Of a DNA stretch of 64,000 nt, positions 1-12,200 are shown piece by piece (the first letter of the stretch is position 1; the number at the start of each line of letters is the position of its first letter). The notes under the pieces were generated by a model that did not search any database, was not told the DNA's origin, and saw only the letters and a list, made by a program, of their open reading frames with translations. The position numbers were made by a program, and so were the translations under genes. The DNA is from Diphasiastrum complanatum (Eukaryota > Streptophyta > Lycopodiopsida > Lycopodiales > Lycopodiaceae), in NCBI GenBank assembly GCA_029204225.1, contig CM055103.1, forward strand, positions 20,136,366-20,200,365, read 5' to 3'.

Positions 1-895
1 ACTATATAGAATTGGAAAGTTGAGATGTTTTGAGGAAGAACATATATTAAGTCTATCGATTTGTGCAAGTGATGGATTGATCAAGTTCTCTATCATTTTG
101 AGACAATAAGATGTGTACACAATTACATTTGAATAATAGTTCGATGGGAACAATTGTATTTGGTTTATCTATTAATACTTAAAGAGATGTTACTAGATGT
201 CTCATCATTAATCTTCTTTAATGACCAAATAACTTATCATTGATAAAAGAGCAATTATAATGAAAACGTGTTCTATTAGTGGATAGATCTTTTTTCGGGG
301 AACGATATCTTTATACTAACGTTATATCTCATAAAATAGAATAGCTAGCTACGACCAAAAACCCTAACATAATACTTTGGTAAGCATTAGCGCGTGTGCT
401 AGCGTATATAATAATTACAAATTTTTGCTGGTTGCTAACTGGCAAGCACAACTGAATTGTAGAGTTTAAAAATATATATTTCAAAAATCACTAAGCATGT
501 AAAATATCAAAGGCTACGACTAATTTCCAATGACATTGCTCAACAGAAGGTTGGTCGGAAGTTACTGTACGAAGTAAGTAGTGTTGCAAAACAAGACTTA
601 CCAATTGAAGATTGCTTAGACCAAAATTGTAGATAGCCATGTCATTGCATGGACCACCTAAGCTAAAGGCGCTAGCTAAAGAAGTGTTGACCCAAGTACC
701 TTATCATTGCTAAAAGCTAAATCATCATGACAGTAACATATCAATCATAAAGTGAAGCCCAATTAAAGTGTGAAATTAAGGAAGCACACTTTTCTCACAT
801 GTTGTAAAAGTGACATGATGTGATTTTTATTCAATGTTTGGCGGGAGAGGGGAATATGACTCCCTTTCCTTAGTCCTCAACATATATTCCTTGCC
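1..895. other. No gene seen
   Basis: AT-rich sequence without a convincing reading frame, RNA gene or repeat boundary. It lies upstream of a copia RNase H relic, so it may be eroded copia sequence, but I see no domain to support that. Confidence 0.4.
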
Positions 896-1066
896 TTGCA
901 TGGATGGCGAAGACAACTGCTTGCAAACCTCAATCTTGCACAACCACTTCCTACAACAATCTATTGTGACAATCAAAGCACAATAGCGTTATCCGAGATT
1001 CACTCTCGAAGCAAACATATAGAAATCAGGTATCACTACCTTAGAAAGTGCACAGTAAGGAAATAG
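896..1066 (+). pseudogene. Ty1/copia RNase H fragment
   Basis: One frame of about 56 codons ending in TAG at 1064-1066 carries the C-terminal RNase H signature of plant copia Pol: PTTIYCDNQSTIALSE followed by HSRSKHIEIRYHYLR. In intact elements this lies close to the end of Pol, shortly before the 3' LTR. Nothing upstream or downstream extends the reading frame into RT or a recognisable LTR, so this is an isolated relic. The motif match is strong; assignment to a particular lineage is not possible. Confidence 0.75.
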
Positions 1067-3300
1067 TATTGATTTTCTACAGAACGATCTGTCTAATCAG
1101 TTGTTCTACAGCTCCCTCTCAAAGTGGCAATTGGATTAACCCTTGGTTTTTTTCAACAGAGCAACCAAAATTTGTGCCAATTTTCATGACATTTAGACTT
1201 GAACTGACCCAACAATCATGTGAACTAAAAGAATGTTTTTTTGTGGTGAAATATCTAATTATATAGGTAAATCATGAAAGGTACATCTATATTAGTTTTA
1301 TCATTAATGAGCAACTAATTGACAAGGAAAATAAAATTTTACTTGATTTCAATGTTTTAGTGAATGTGGGGGCTTGCCATCATAAAGTATTGACAACAAT
1401 TTTGTCAAATGACATGGATTAGATGTATTGTATTCAAATTAAATATAATCTTTATGCTCATACTTTAGCTAATAATCTAGCTGCCGCTATTCTAGTGAGC
1501 CTTCCTCGTTGAAAAAGGAAAATTGCTTTCAGAAAATCTAAAATAACTTAAGATACATAGGCTGAAATATTGGAAAATGATTATGACAGCCTTGATTAAG
1601 TAAGTAACCCAACAGGAATCAATCAATGTGGGCAATATCATAGGCTACATTCTAGAAATTGTGGAATACTAGGAAACACATTTGGAATCCTTTTCTTATT
1701 GAAAGAACCACATTTGAAGATTAAACTTTCAAGCAATTTAATATGACTAGATAATTCTTTTCGAAGATGAGAAAGAGTTTATTTCAAAAGCTGTAATTGA
1801 AAGATGATTGACCACTGATTAGCACTTCAAAATCAAAATATTAATGTAGGCCACTTTATAGAGCATTACAACTACATACAAATATTTATGCACCTCAACT
1901 GTTTTGCAAGAAAAGATGTGCATTTTGCATCTAATTAGTGAGTAGACATCATTCTTGAGGTCTCCAAAATCTATATTTGAAGGCTTGTGCACGGGTTGTA
2001 AAATGCTTTCATCATCTGCACCATTTCATAAAGATTAATTAGGACAAGTCTTTGATTTGTCTTTATCAGATCAAACAAGCATGATAGCAACTACAAAGAG
2101 GGCTTTCCTCGTCCATTATCCATCTTAAAATATCTAGGTGGATTTATATTTCAGCCATAGTTCTTCATTTAGAATATCTATGCTACATACATATGGTGTT
2201 TGGGTTGATCTTTTTGTGTATAATATGTGTACATACATAATATGATAAATATATGTACATACTAGATGAAGATCATTATATTGCACACATGATTGTTTAT
2301 TTAAAATCAACCAAGGATGTCTTTTAGCTTATTGCAAAGATCAATTCCACAAATACTAGTTTGGATAAAGCTTTAATTTATCTTTATTAGATAATGCAAG
2401 TGGGACGATAGATTTTTCTTTGCCCATTATATAGCTAAAAATGTTTATAGATGGACTTATCTTTCAACCATGGTTTCTTGAAAGTTTTAAACTATATTTT
2501 AGAAGGAATTGGGGAATGTCTCCTAACGTTTCAAGCAAAATGTTGCTCGAAACATTTTTTGGTTTCATAAAGCATACTAATTCCATGCATACATAATGTA
2601 AAATATTGTGTACCATGTTAAATGGTGCTTGATGTTTTTTTAGTATTACCATGATTCTCATGCTTTGGGACAATTTCATGGCCCTTATAGTTTGGTGCTT
2701 AGGAAGGTCATGTCTGTCACCAAAGGTGAGAACTTTAATAGACAATAGTCGTGCACATGCAATTTTAGCACCACAACAACTACATATATTACTTTGAGAT
2801 AGCAAGTTGGAACCCCTCAAATAGTTTGGAAGGCCTTTCTCTTGTTTAGTTTTTTCCAAATAATTGATTATTTCTTCATAATTAGCAAGTACATATGCTA
2901 CATAAGAAGAAGAGTCCAGGCCAAATAAAAGTTAATAACTTGAGAGAACCTATATACTCCATTTAAGGACATGTGGAATTGTATATGGTGAGTGACAATG
3001 CATGATGAGGATTGATTATTAATAGTAACTGGAGTTGTCATGGCCAAAGATAGGCTGAGCTTGGATTCATATCTCGTAAGGAGGTCATTGGGGCCCTCAT
3101 GGTATTTAATCATTATTAATGGTTGAGGCCTAAAATCCATGATAGTGGATTTATATGGAACTAGCAGTAACTCATAAGGACATTTGTTAGTCAAGGAATG
3201 ATGTACTGGCGAATATGTACATACTTATTGATATATTGAACACATTATTCTTTATGTTTACATGATTGCGTATGGTATATAATAGTACAAATAATACAAG
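1067..3300. other. No gene seen; AT-rich intergenic DNA
   Basis: No coding, RNA or LTR signal. Two stretches near 2040-2165 and 2370-2480 look like a diverged duplication (both contain a TTTATCTTTATTAG-like run followed by a similar tail). The minus-strand open frames of about 100-130 codons here have no recognisable motifs and are probably chance frames. Confidence 0.4.
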
Positions 3301-3320
3301 TGTGTGCATGTGTGCACATG

Positions 3321-3344
3321 CACACACACACACACACACACACA
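3321..3344. repeat. (CA)n microsatellite
   Basis: Twelve uninterrupted CA units, preceded by a short TG-rich stretch from 3301, so the alternating purine-pyrimidine tract is about 45 bp long. A simple repeat of this kind is a candidate length-variable marker. Confidence 0.95.
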
Positions 3345-4101
3345 TCTAATTAAGAAATGCTCTCATGATTTACTTGCTTGTTTTGGTCACTATGATCACA
3401 ATGAACGAACTGCCTTGAGTTCTTTTGATCAGACTTTGTACAACACTCTTAATGTTAACAATGAAAAAATTCGTGTGAATAGTCTTCTAATACCCTCAAT
3501 ATGGTTGTCACTACTAACGGGTATGAAGATTTGAAGTGCCATAATCGTTGATGCTCAACTTTCATTAAAGAGCTTTCCTTTGAAGTGTACTGTTTTTTGT
3601 TTAAACCTTTGGTTACACTTCGACTATTTCTAATATAAATGGTATGATGGGTTTAATTATATGACTTGGATTAGACCTCTATGTTAAAGTCTACACATAC
3701 TTATTTGTGACGGTAACATCGCAGATTTGTGCAATAGGGTTGTTGTATCAGTTGCCTTATCATAAAGAGCATGCTTTCCTTCTGATTCACTCCAAGGAGG
3801 AGTCTCCTTCTCAGTGGATGAAATTTTTTCCTATGGAGAGCTCGATTGTATTCTGTTGATACTTTTGTTGGTTTGTTTTTTCCTTCCAATATCCATTGTA
3901 GGAAGGATCAAGAGCTCGATTTCTTGTAGGGTTTTAGAACGTTCAAAATTTTCTTTTATGGAGTGGCTGATTGTAGCTCCCTCCTTATCCTCTTGTTCGA
4001 CAAACTGTTCCCTCTCAGCATTGCATTGCTAGCTGAACTCTTGGAGCTGGGGGGGGGGGAGACAATTTTAGACGAATTATGAAGTCCAAGCCTCCTTAGT
4101 T
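3345..4101. other. No gene seen
   Basis: No supported coding region. The stretch ends with an 11-G homopolymer (4049-4059) just beyond the 3' end of the minus-strand LINE-like pseudogene. Confidence 0.4.
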
Positions 4102-5330
4102 CTAGCGTGGAAGGCTGTATGAGTCATATGTAGAAGCTCTATTGCAAAGAGGACCATCACTGGGATCAGACCTGCAGTAGTCGCTAATGAAGCTGTCCAT
4201 GTGAGAGCTGGGAGGGGAGCAAGCTTCTTTGGAGGAGCTCTCTAACCAACTAGTACTTCGTGATCTACCAAGAATAGGGAGAACAAAGCCGGAGGGAGAT
4301 TTGATCAAAGAGAGGGAAGAAATGCGGGGAGATTTCCTCTTGTGAACTACTGTTTGAAAAACAAAGGAGGGAAGAGTGCTAGAAGTTCCCGCACAAGAAC
4401 GAGAAGAATGACCGCGGCAAGAAGAGCAGAAGGAAGGTAGAGGGCCAAAATGAATAGACTGTGCATAGTAGCCATCACCGTCAAAAATGTTGAGCCGAGA
4501 AGGGAGAGCGTCGACCAAATTCCATAAAATGCAAGCTTTGACATGCGGAGAGAAATGTGAATTGAAATCATCCTCAATATCTAAAACCTCACCTAGATTA
4601 GAGAGAAGGCCAAAGAGGAGACATTTGAATTTGGCAGGGACGAAAGGGAGCGAAAGGTGGATCGGAAGGGAGATGGAGGAAGTATTAAGAAGACTAAAGA
4701 CTTTGCTGAATTTAAAAGCAAAAACCAATGAGTTTTTAAATCTGAATGGGGAAGTAAGGAGAACCTCTAATGCACCCATCTTGGAACTGAAATGAAATAA
4801 AAAATAGTTGGCTGCCAGCAAGTCAAACCTGATAAAGTATTTGGAGCGAGGGATGATGAACTGGCAAATAAAATCTTTGAAAGTGGAGGGGTCAGAGGAG
4901 AGAGCACCAAAGAATATGGCCAACGAAGTATCGAAGCGAGAAGCTTGAGTAGCAAGAAAGGGCTTCCAGATCATGAAGAAAGAAGAGCGAGGAGGAGCCA
5001 TCTAAGATCTTGCTGGAATCTTTAGAGACATTAACTTTTCTCAATACAGACCATTTGTCCAAAGAGGGAGGGGGAGCAGGAGAGACAGGCTTGTCTTTGA
5101 GGACATCCGCAAAACTAAGGGAAGGGTTGACAGCTAACAAAAGAGGAAGAAGACCCCTTGAGTTAATAGGCAGGGTATTAGGTAGGCAGGTTATTAGGAG
5201 CACTAATGAATGGGGGGATAGGCTCGATCCTGTCAATAGGAGGGACAGAACGCTTAAACCTGTTAAAATGAGGAGAAGGAACCGATTTATTACGATTGTG
5301 ATAACCACGAGAAGGCACATGATTGGCCAT
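4102..5330 (-). pseudogene. LINE ORF1 / DUF4283-zinc-knuckle-like pseudogene
   Basis: The minus strand begins with ATG at 5330 (MANHVPSRGYHNRNKS...). It then needs two frame changes to continue through a segment with SFADVLKDKPV and into a 299-codon frame at 5001-4102. That frame has the layout of the nucleic-acid-binding ORF1 of plant LINEs: a DUF4283-like region containing a KACILWNLVDALPSRLNIFDG stretch, then a shortened zinc knuckle (CSSCRGHSSRSC) and a Ser/Pro-rich tail. The frameshifts and the defective knuckle argue for a dead copy. No endonuclease or RT ORF follows downstream, so the copy is also truncated. A DUF4283 protein of another transposon type remains possible. Confidence 0.55.
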
Positions 5331-6299
5331 AGGAGAGCGAGTGTCAACAGACACACAGCAAGCAGCAAAGCCAAAGCAACCTAGGCACCAAAAGCGAGAG
5401 CTCAGCTCAGAACAAAAACCGAGGTAACCAAAAGCCAGAAGCCAGGTGCTGAAGCAGAAAAACAGCTAGACAACAAGCAAGTGTTAAAAAACACTGATAA
5501 GAAAGAGGGGAGAAGCAACTGAAAAGAAGGTAGAACAATGTGTTGAAAAACACAGGCAGAAGGAGGCTGCAGACGAAGAGGATAGCTTAAATCAAGTGGG
5601 AAAGCCTGCAAGAAACCAAGAAATAAAAAAAAGAGCTTAAGCAAAACAACCAGTGGCTGTTCTATAAGCTTTACCAGCCAGATTCTGCCCTAGCATCAGA
5701 GCTATCCGTACACCAAATTGTATGACCAAGGAAGGAACAGGATCAGATATTCCGCCCTACAGCCAATCCGCCATTTCCGCCATCGATGCGTCTACTATTT
5801 CCGCCATGTCCGCCATCGCCGCTTGTCCATAGCAACAAGCCCAACTTTTGGGCTGATTTGGATAAAGAAGTCAATGTAACAGCTCTCACAAATTAGGCTT
5901 GCTTGAAAATAAATTATGCGTTTGATTTTGTTGATATGTTACTTGGTTATGGTAATCCATATTGACTTACTGCCTTGTATGAACAGCGTGCAGCAAGCTA
6001 TGTTCTAAGAGAAGAGCTCCTTCAGGTACATTTACAAAATCAGAAACCCACTTCACCTAACTTAAGCCTCATCTAGGCAACAAATACAATCAAGACTGAC
6101 TATAACGGTGATAAAAATAAGAATAAGTGTAGTGACTGGAGATCATAGATGCGTGTGCATCCACTATTCCTTTGAAATTGATAAAATAACATCTTTGACC
6201 TTCAGTTGCAAGCTTTAATAATAAGAGGTTGACATTATAAAGAGATTCATGAATATAACAACAATTTTAGCTGCGAGCTTCAGTAATAAGAGCTACAAA
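5331..6299. other. Probable LINE 5' leader and gene-1 3' flank
   Basis: No conserved frame. The part next to 5330 may be the 5' leader of the LINE-like copy. The part next to 6300 is probably the 3' UTR or an unrecognised last exon of the minus-strand TIGR01589 gene: related proteins usually continue further than the stop at 6302-6300, but I could not locate an additional exon here. Confidence 0.35.
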
Positions 6300-9200
6300 T
6301 TAAAAAAAGAGATTACCAAGATTATCTTTTTCTGGAAAACGTAAAAAAGCTTCTGCATATGGGGTCAGAAATGGTGACGAGTAGCTTCCAAGAGGTCCAA
6401 GGTCTGAGACAAGACAAAATTGCAGGTTCAGTGCTATACTAACATACAAAGAGGAGACACTCTTGCTTCAATGACTGAAATCCGTAAAATTAAACAGCAA
6501 AACCGACTAGAGATAGCAACTTAACAAAAGATAGGAAAACATTGATAGTTTGATGGAATAAAGCTCCACCAGTACACATATGAATAATGAAAGGCGCATT
6601 GCTAAAAATGAATAATTAGAAACTAAGCTAAGAATTACCAAAGCTAAGAAACCGTACCAGGATTAGGACCAAGTTCAGCAGTGAGATCCGAAAGACTGAA
6701 ATTTCGAGGCAGGGGCCCAAGAGATCCTAACACCTCCCTTACATTATTTCCATCACCATCTCCTGTGCCGATTGATAATGTCACAAGGCCATTTTGGGAG
6801 TTGGGTTCATGTGTGCTGAACGGTGTGTCAAGAGGTAGTGGAGCTGGAAGACCTATATTCATTGTTGTCATCTCCATTGGGTTTCCGATGGTCCCGAAGG
6901 GAAATGTTGCACTGTCGGGCACCGCTGAAGCTGAACTTGGTGATGTATAAAACAAAATTGCCGTGCTTGATGATTTCATAGCGGGAGGAACTTCTGATGT
7001 CACATCCATGAGGCAACTGTATTTCACACCACCATTCATTTCGATGAAGCCTTGATCCCAAAGACTAACCAAAATTCCACCAAAATTTTGCAATTTAAGT
7101 AAAATATAGTAATCAAAGCATGCAGCAAGGGGAAGAAACAGTGCTAGTACAATATAAGCTGTTAAGAAGAAGCAAAACAATCTTTCACGTTGAATTATTG
7201 AATATATGTGCAACACTGGAAACACATCTTCACATTATGAAGCTTTTATGTTATCATAGTTATTGACTATTTAGGCAATAATCCTTCAGACTGGTCAATA
7301 TGTGTAACATTCTAGACTATTTTATCCTATTTGGCAAATCGTAGATAAATTATTGTAATGATGGCCATCTTTGTACATTTGATGAAATAATCAACCACAT
7401 GCTTGCATGATGGATAGATGAATGAACTTTTAACATCCTTGAGACTCAAACACCCCACAAGGCAAGAACATATGTTCATGTGCAAGGTCTTAACTTTGGG
7501 CAAGACCTGAGAAAAGGAAAGGAAAGAAAAGATAAGGGCACTAATTGGATGCCCCTTGCAGCACAATATCCGTCCTCTTTGCCATGATCTTGAACAAAAA
7601 CTCGTCAACCTCTCAAACTAAAGGATTAGAGGTTGTAGAAGTTGAGTTTTGGAGGCCAAATTCTCAACAAGAGCTACTCACGGAGCTTCCACATGCAAAG
7701 AGATTATGAGCCTAGTCCTCTATAGATCCAGAGTTGCATAGCAGGCAGATTCTATCTTCCTGTGAAGTCTTTGGTCTCTCCACCTGCCTGTCTCACACCT
7801 AAAATAATGAGAACTAACCATGAACCTGGAAAATGTATAAATCTATAAACTAGTTTTCTAGGCAGCTAGCATGCGAAATAACGTGGTGCGAATTGACGGT
7901 TTCAAGGACAATCGATTAACACTCGTGCACAAATTTCCTATAGTTATCAAAACCTTGATCCAAAACAAAGACACATCAGTAAACTTGGAGGGTTGGTGGA
8001 TATCTTATAAAAAAAATTGGCTGCATTTTGAAAGTTTTTGTTTATTTTTGGAAGTTATAACCAAGCTGCACCTTAGTCATTGGAAATGAAGAAAATCTTG
8101 GACCAAATTGTTGATTTTTTGATGGAAGAGAATTGAGATGACAGCTTGAGCATATTCGCATGGAGATCCAACACAGGTATTGCAGATTCTTGGAAAATTA
8201 TTCCTAAAATAAATTTAAAGAATTTAAGATTGATGGAAAAGGATCAAAAGTAGTGCTTCTAAGGAGTTCTACATGCCAAGGTCATCTATTGCTTCCAAGA
8301 CACATAACTGAAAACACTAAATTGACAACATCGGGGGAGTATTTATCTATTTTAAAGTCAACAGAGCGCCCAAGGAGAACACATCAATCTTCATAGATTT
8401 GTACTATATTTTGTTATAGAGTTATTCTCCTCCTAAGACAGGATATGTGATTGTAACTTACTAAGTAAGAGTGTTCAAAACTAAGTCCATCACAACCCTA
8501 AATCCACTATTCACTCTATGACATCCCTACTGAAGCATCAACTCCCAAAAGTAGGTGCATGCAGCATCCAATAAAGAGATAGATCCTCCACTTCTCTGGT
8601 ATCGTGGAACAGTACTACACAGTTTTGGAACATTCATCTATGGTTCTCTTGCAGGCAGGGTGTGGAGGAGGCGGTGTTGGAAGGGAGGAAGACTATAATG
8701 TCTTCTCGGACATCTCTATTGAGGAAATCTTGTTCCAGGTTTTGTGTTTGCAAGTTCTTTTTGAATAATAATTGCAGGACTGTGGCTATTTGGCTAAACG
8801 TATCATCTTGAAGAAAGGATCAAATGAATTTGCTTTCTCTTCCTTCTATGGATCTGAATTTCTCTTGGATTTGAGGTTGCACGGGAATCTTGGGCTTCTA
8901 GCTAAATCACTGGCATCTCTTCCTTATCTAGTCAATTACTTTTGGAATTTGTATTTAGATTATGGAGCTCAAACTTCTTGCTAATGAGAAGAACTTTAGA
9001 AGGGTGTGAATCAAGGGATGGAAGCATGAAATTTTCTGTTCTTGAGAAGAACAATGATTCCAAGGAACCTAGAATGTGAAGTTCATATTCTCACTAGTTC
9101 TGCAGTCGTAGAGCTACATTAAGCAAGATCTGGATATTCTGTAGCCAAAAGTGATGTCTAGAAAGGATGCGTAGTATGGATCCAACTATGTATGACTCCA

Positions 9201-12200
9201 ATCAATCATGTGATGATGAGGCTCAAGGGTGATGCATGTGGGCATGCATATGTGAACAAATGGGTGGAGAGTTATGACAATGTGATTTCTTGTTCTTTGC
9301 CAAGAAAATTTGTGCATGTGGTGGTTGCTTTGTGTGTTGGGTTGTCAAACAACGACTTTGGGAAATTCCTCCCAAAATCCTTCCCAAGTCATGGGTTTTG
9401 AAGATGTTTCCCCCCACTAGGAGGAAGGGTTCCCTTCTAGGAAAAGAAGCATTGATGATATTTGCTTCTCCTCTAGGAGATCGTGCAAACTAAAATAACT
9501 GGACCACCTGCTAATCCAATCCTCAACAACTTTTGGACAATTATGATTCTTTTTTATTGTAAAAATCTTTGGCTAATGCCCCAGGTTGTTGCAAGTTATA
9601 AGGTGTTACTTATTATTTTGATGGAGTTCCCAAAATTTTCTTCAATAACATCTTCAGCATATACACTTTCATAGTCTATATCTTGTAGCAACTACATTGG
9701 ATTAGTTTTCATCTCAACATATGCTTTTTACACCCCACATTAAGGAAAATGTTTTTGAGTGTGAGAATTTCAAGGACATAAAGTACTTAAGAAAGACCAC
9801 CTAGCATTCAGGCACATTATTTCCTTCCAAAAGTGTTTCCTCCCATACTTTTTTAATTTTGCATTAGAGTTTCTTGCCAGACTTCTCTACATTCTCCAAA
9901 AGACCATAGAGACACTCATTGTTTAGCTTCTAATTATCAAGATGCTTGGGATTACATTGTTTGTAAGGCTTTGTCTATGATTGTCTTTTGATGATCTTTA
10001 GTAATCTTTGAAGGAGATTGTCCATCATTCCTCAATTACAATCTTTTATGTAATGTCATATATGCAAAAAACAAATTCTGCCTATTTAAGCTTTTTGTTC
10101 ATCAAGCCAGATTAAAAACAACAGCACAACTCTCTAGCTTCAACTCGGCAAATTGGGAAACATTGATCCAGGACCTCCCATGATCTAACCCAAAGCACTA
10201 ACTAACTCTTTCTACTAACCATATTTAACTGACCCCAGATAGGCAAACAGGTAACACTTGTCTAAGTGTGCCCTAGTGTGCCCTAGTTTGCCTTAGTACA
10301 TTTGCACAATCATGTAAATGACAACACAAATTGACCAACAATCTTGGGCTTATAAAGGCCTCAAGTTTGTTAAACAGATATCAGACCCCTTAATTCTTTC
10401 TGATTTAAATTTATGGTAATGTTTAAGTAAGATATCTCTTGTTTGGCTAGTATAACATAAAGTTCACTCCAGTTACTATGATCCATTAAAAATTGATAGG
10501 AAAATTGGTATTCCAGATTCTAGACTACATTCACCTACTAGCATGGATATGAATCCTACTTTTCTTGTTAGTTAAAGGAGTTTGTATCTGAATTTCACTA
10601 TGTACTTCCAATTGGGTACACTGCAGATGGTAGTGATTCCTACAATTTTAAGCAAAAGGCACCTTGCAGTCACATGTGAGGAAGCTCTTTAAGAGTAGCT
10701 TAATTTTGTGAAAGACTAGGTAATCAATTGTAATTGTGGAATCAGTTAGCTTTGTGATACATCATCTCTTACTCCATCCAGCCTCAGTGACAAGGATGTT
10801 TGAGGGGTGAAGATTGTAACACCCATAATTAAATTTTCAAGATGGAACGAAGCACATTATGTGATGGTGGCCATAAATGCAAGTTTTGATGGCATCACTA
10901 GTAGCATGTTGGTATGATGTAGTCTGAAGTACTGTGTGTATAAATTATAAGCTATGAGGGCATTTACATTAATTGGCTAGCATGGTATAAACTATGAAAA
11001 ATGACAAATTCTAGCTTGGTTTGTATGTAATTTTTTGATGTAAATTGTAATTCACACATGTGAAACCAATTTGCCACGTGTGTAGGTTAGATCCTAATCA
11101 TAGGAGTTAGATAGGATGTTTGGCCAAGTTCCTAAAATTTATGAGCAAACTCCACAAATCAAGGATGTTGGTGAGTGACCTAACCACCAAAGTTGGTGAA
11201 CCTAAGGGTTAGGTAAGATTGACATGTTTAGGTCAACCTAATGCTAATCAGACATTGAAAACATGCTGGATTCTCAACAACCAACCGAGAAAATGATCTA
11301 TATTGTACTTTCATTCAATCATACTATTGATGCAAGATCAAGATTTGGGAGTCCTTTTACTATCTATTTGTGTGTTGATCTTATCATGCAAATGCAATCT
11401 AAACTCGATTAGAATCATTCTCTGTTCACAGGTCGTACTAGTGGCCGTACCCCACACATGTGTACTCAGATTTGCATGTTTGATCTCTTATTTGATTGCT
11501 CTTGATTAAAATTGCCAATCTAGATCTAATATTGAGAGCTAGTTAAGAGAACAATTATTGATGAAAGTACAATCCATTTTTAGCAAGTTTTGATGCTAGA
11601 AAACTAGTCTTGTGAGGGCGAGTCAAAATCAAGTGATTGCTTGAAGATTTGTAATCCAAACTTGGTGAGGGTTCCACACGTGTGGGAACCTCTGTGCCTA
11701 TATTTAATGTGAAGGATTTCAGATCATTCAAGATCCAATCCATGTCCCTGATCTTTGGTTACAAAGAGAGCAAACCAACAATCCTACCAATGTAGAAAAA
11801 TCAGCATCTACATACAAAATGAGATGCAAACTCTAAGAGATATTGATCAAACATGAACCAAAACATAAAATATAGTTGTTGTCCATACAATTACAGTACC
11901 CTACTGTATTTCACACGTGTGGAACCAAAAATAGCAATAAATGATCATTCTACACATAGAATTGCAAGATAACATCATGAGAGTGCACCAATGAGTAGTA
12001 GAACCCAAAGAGAACCATGTATAATGATGAAATGAGAGAGAGAAGAGATAAGATCCCTTTCTCCACGAGTTACAACAATATATAGCAGGTCCAAACCCTA
12101 CTTTGCCACTTGCTTTCCCTCCAATATGAAAAACCCTACTATTTTGGGACTAGATTCAATGTACCCAAAGTTCAAATTTGAATCTCTCTCAAACTCGACT

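Noticed and set aside
4102-5001. 299-codon minus-strand frame as a functional host gene
   Set aside because: Upstream continuation needs frameshifts, the zinc knuckle is defective and the layout is that of a LINE ORF1.
9223-9674. Overlapping 60-70-codon frames on both strands at 9.2-9.7 kb
   Set aside because: No motifs; located in a repeat inside intron 5; frames of this length are expected by chance.
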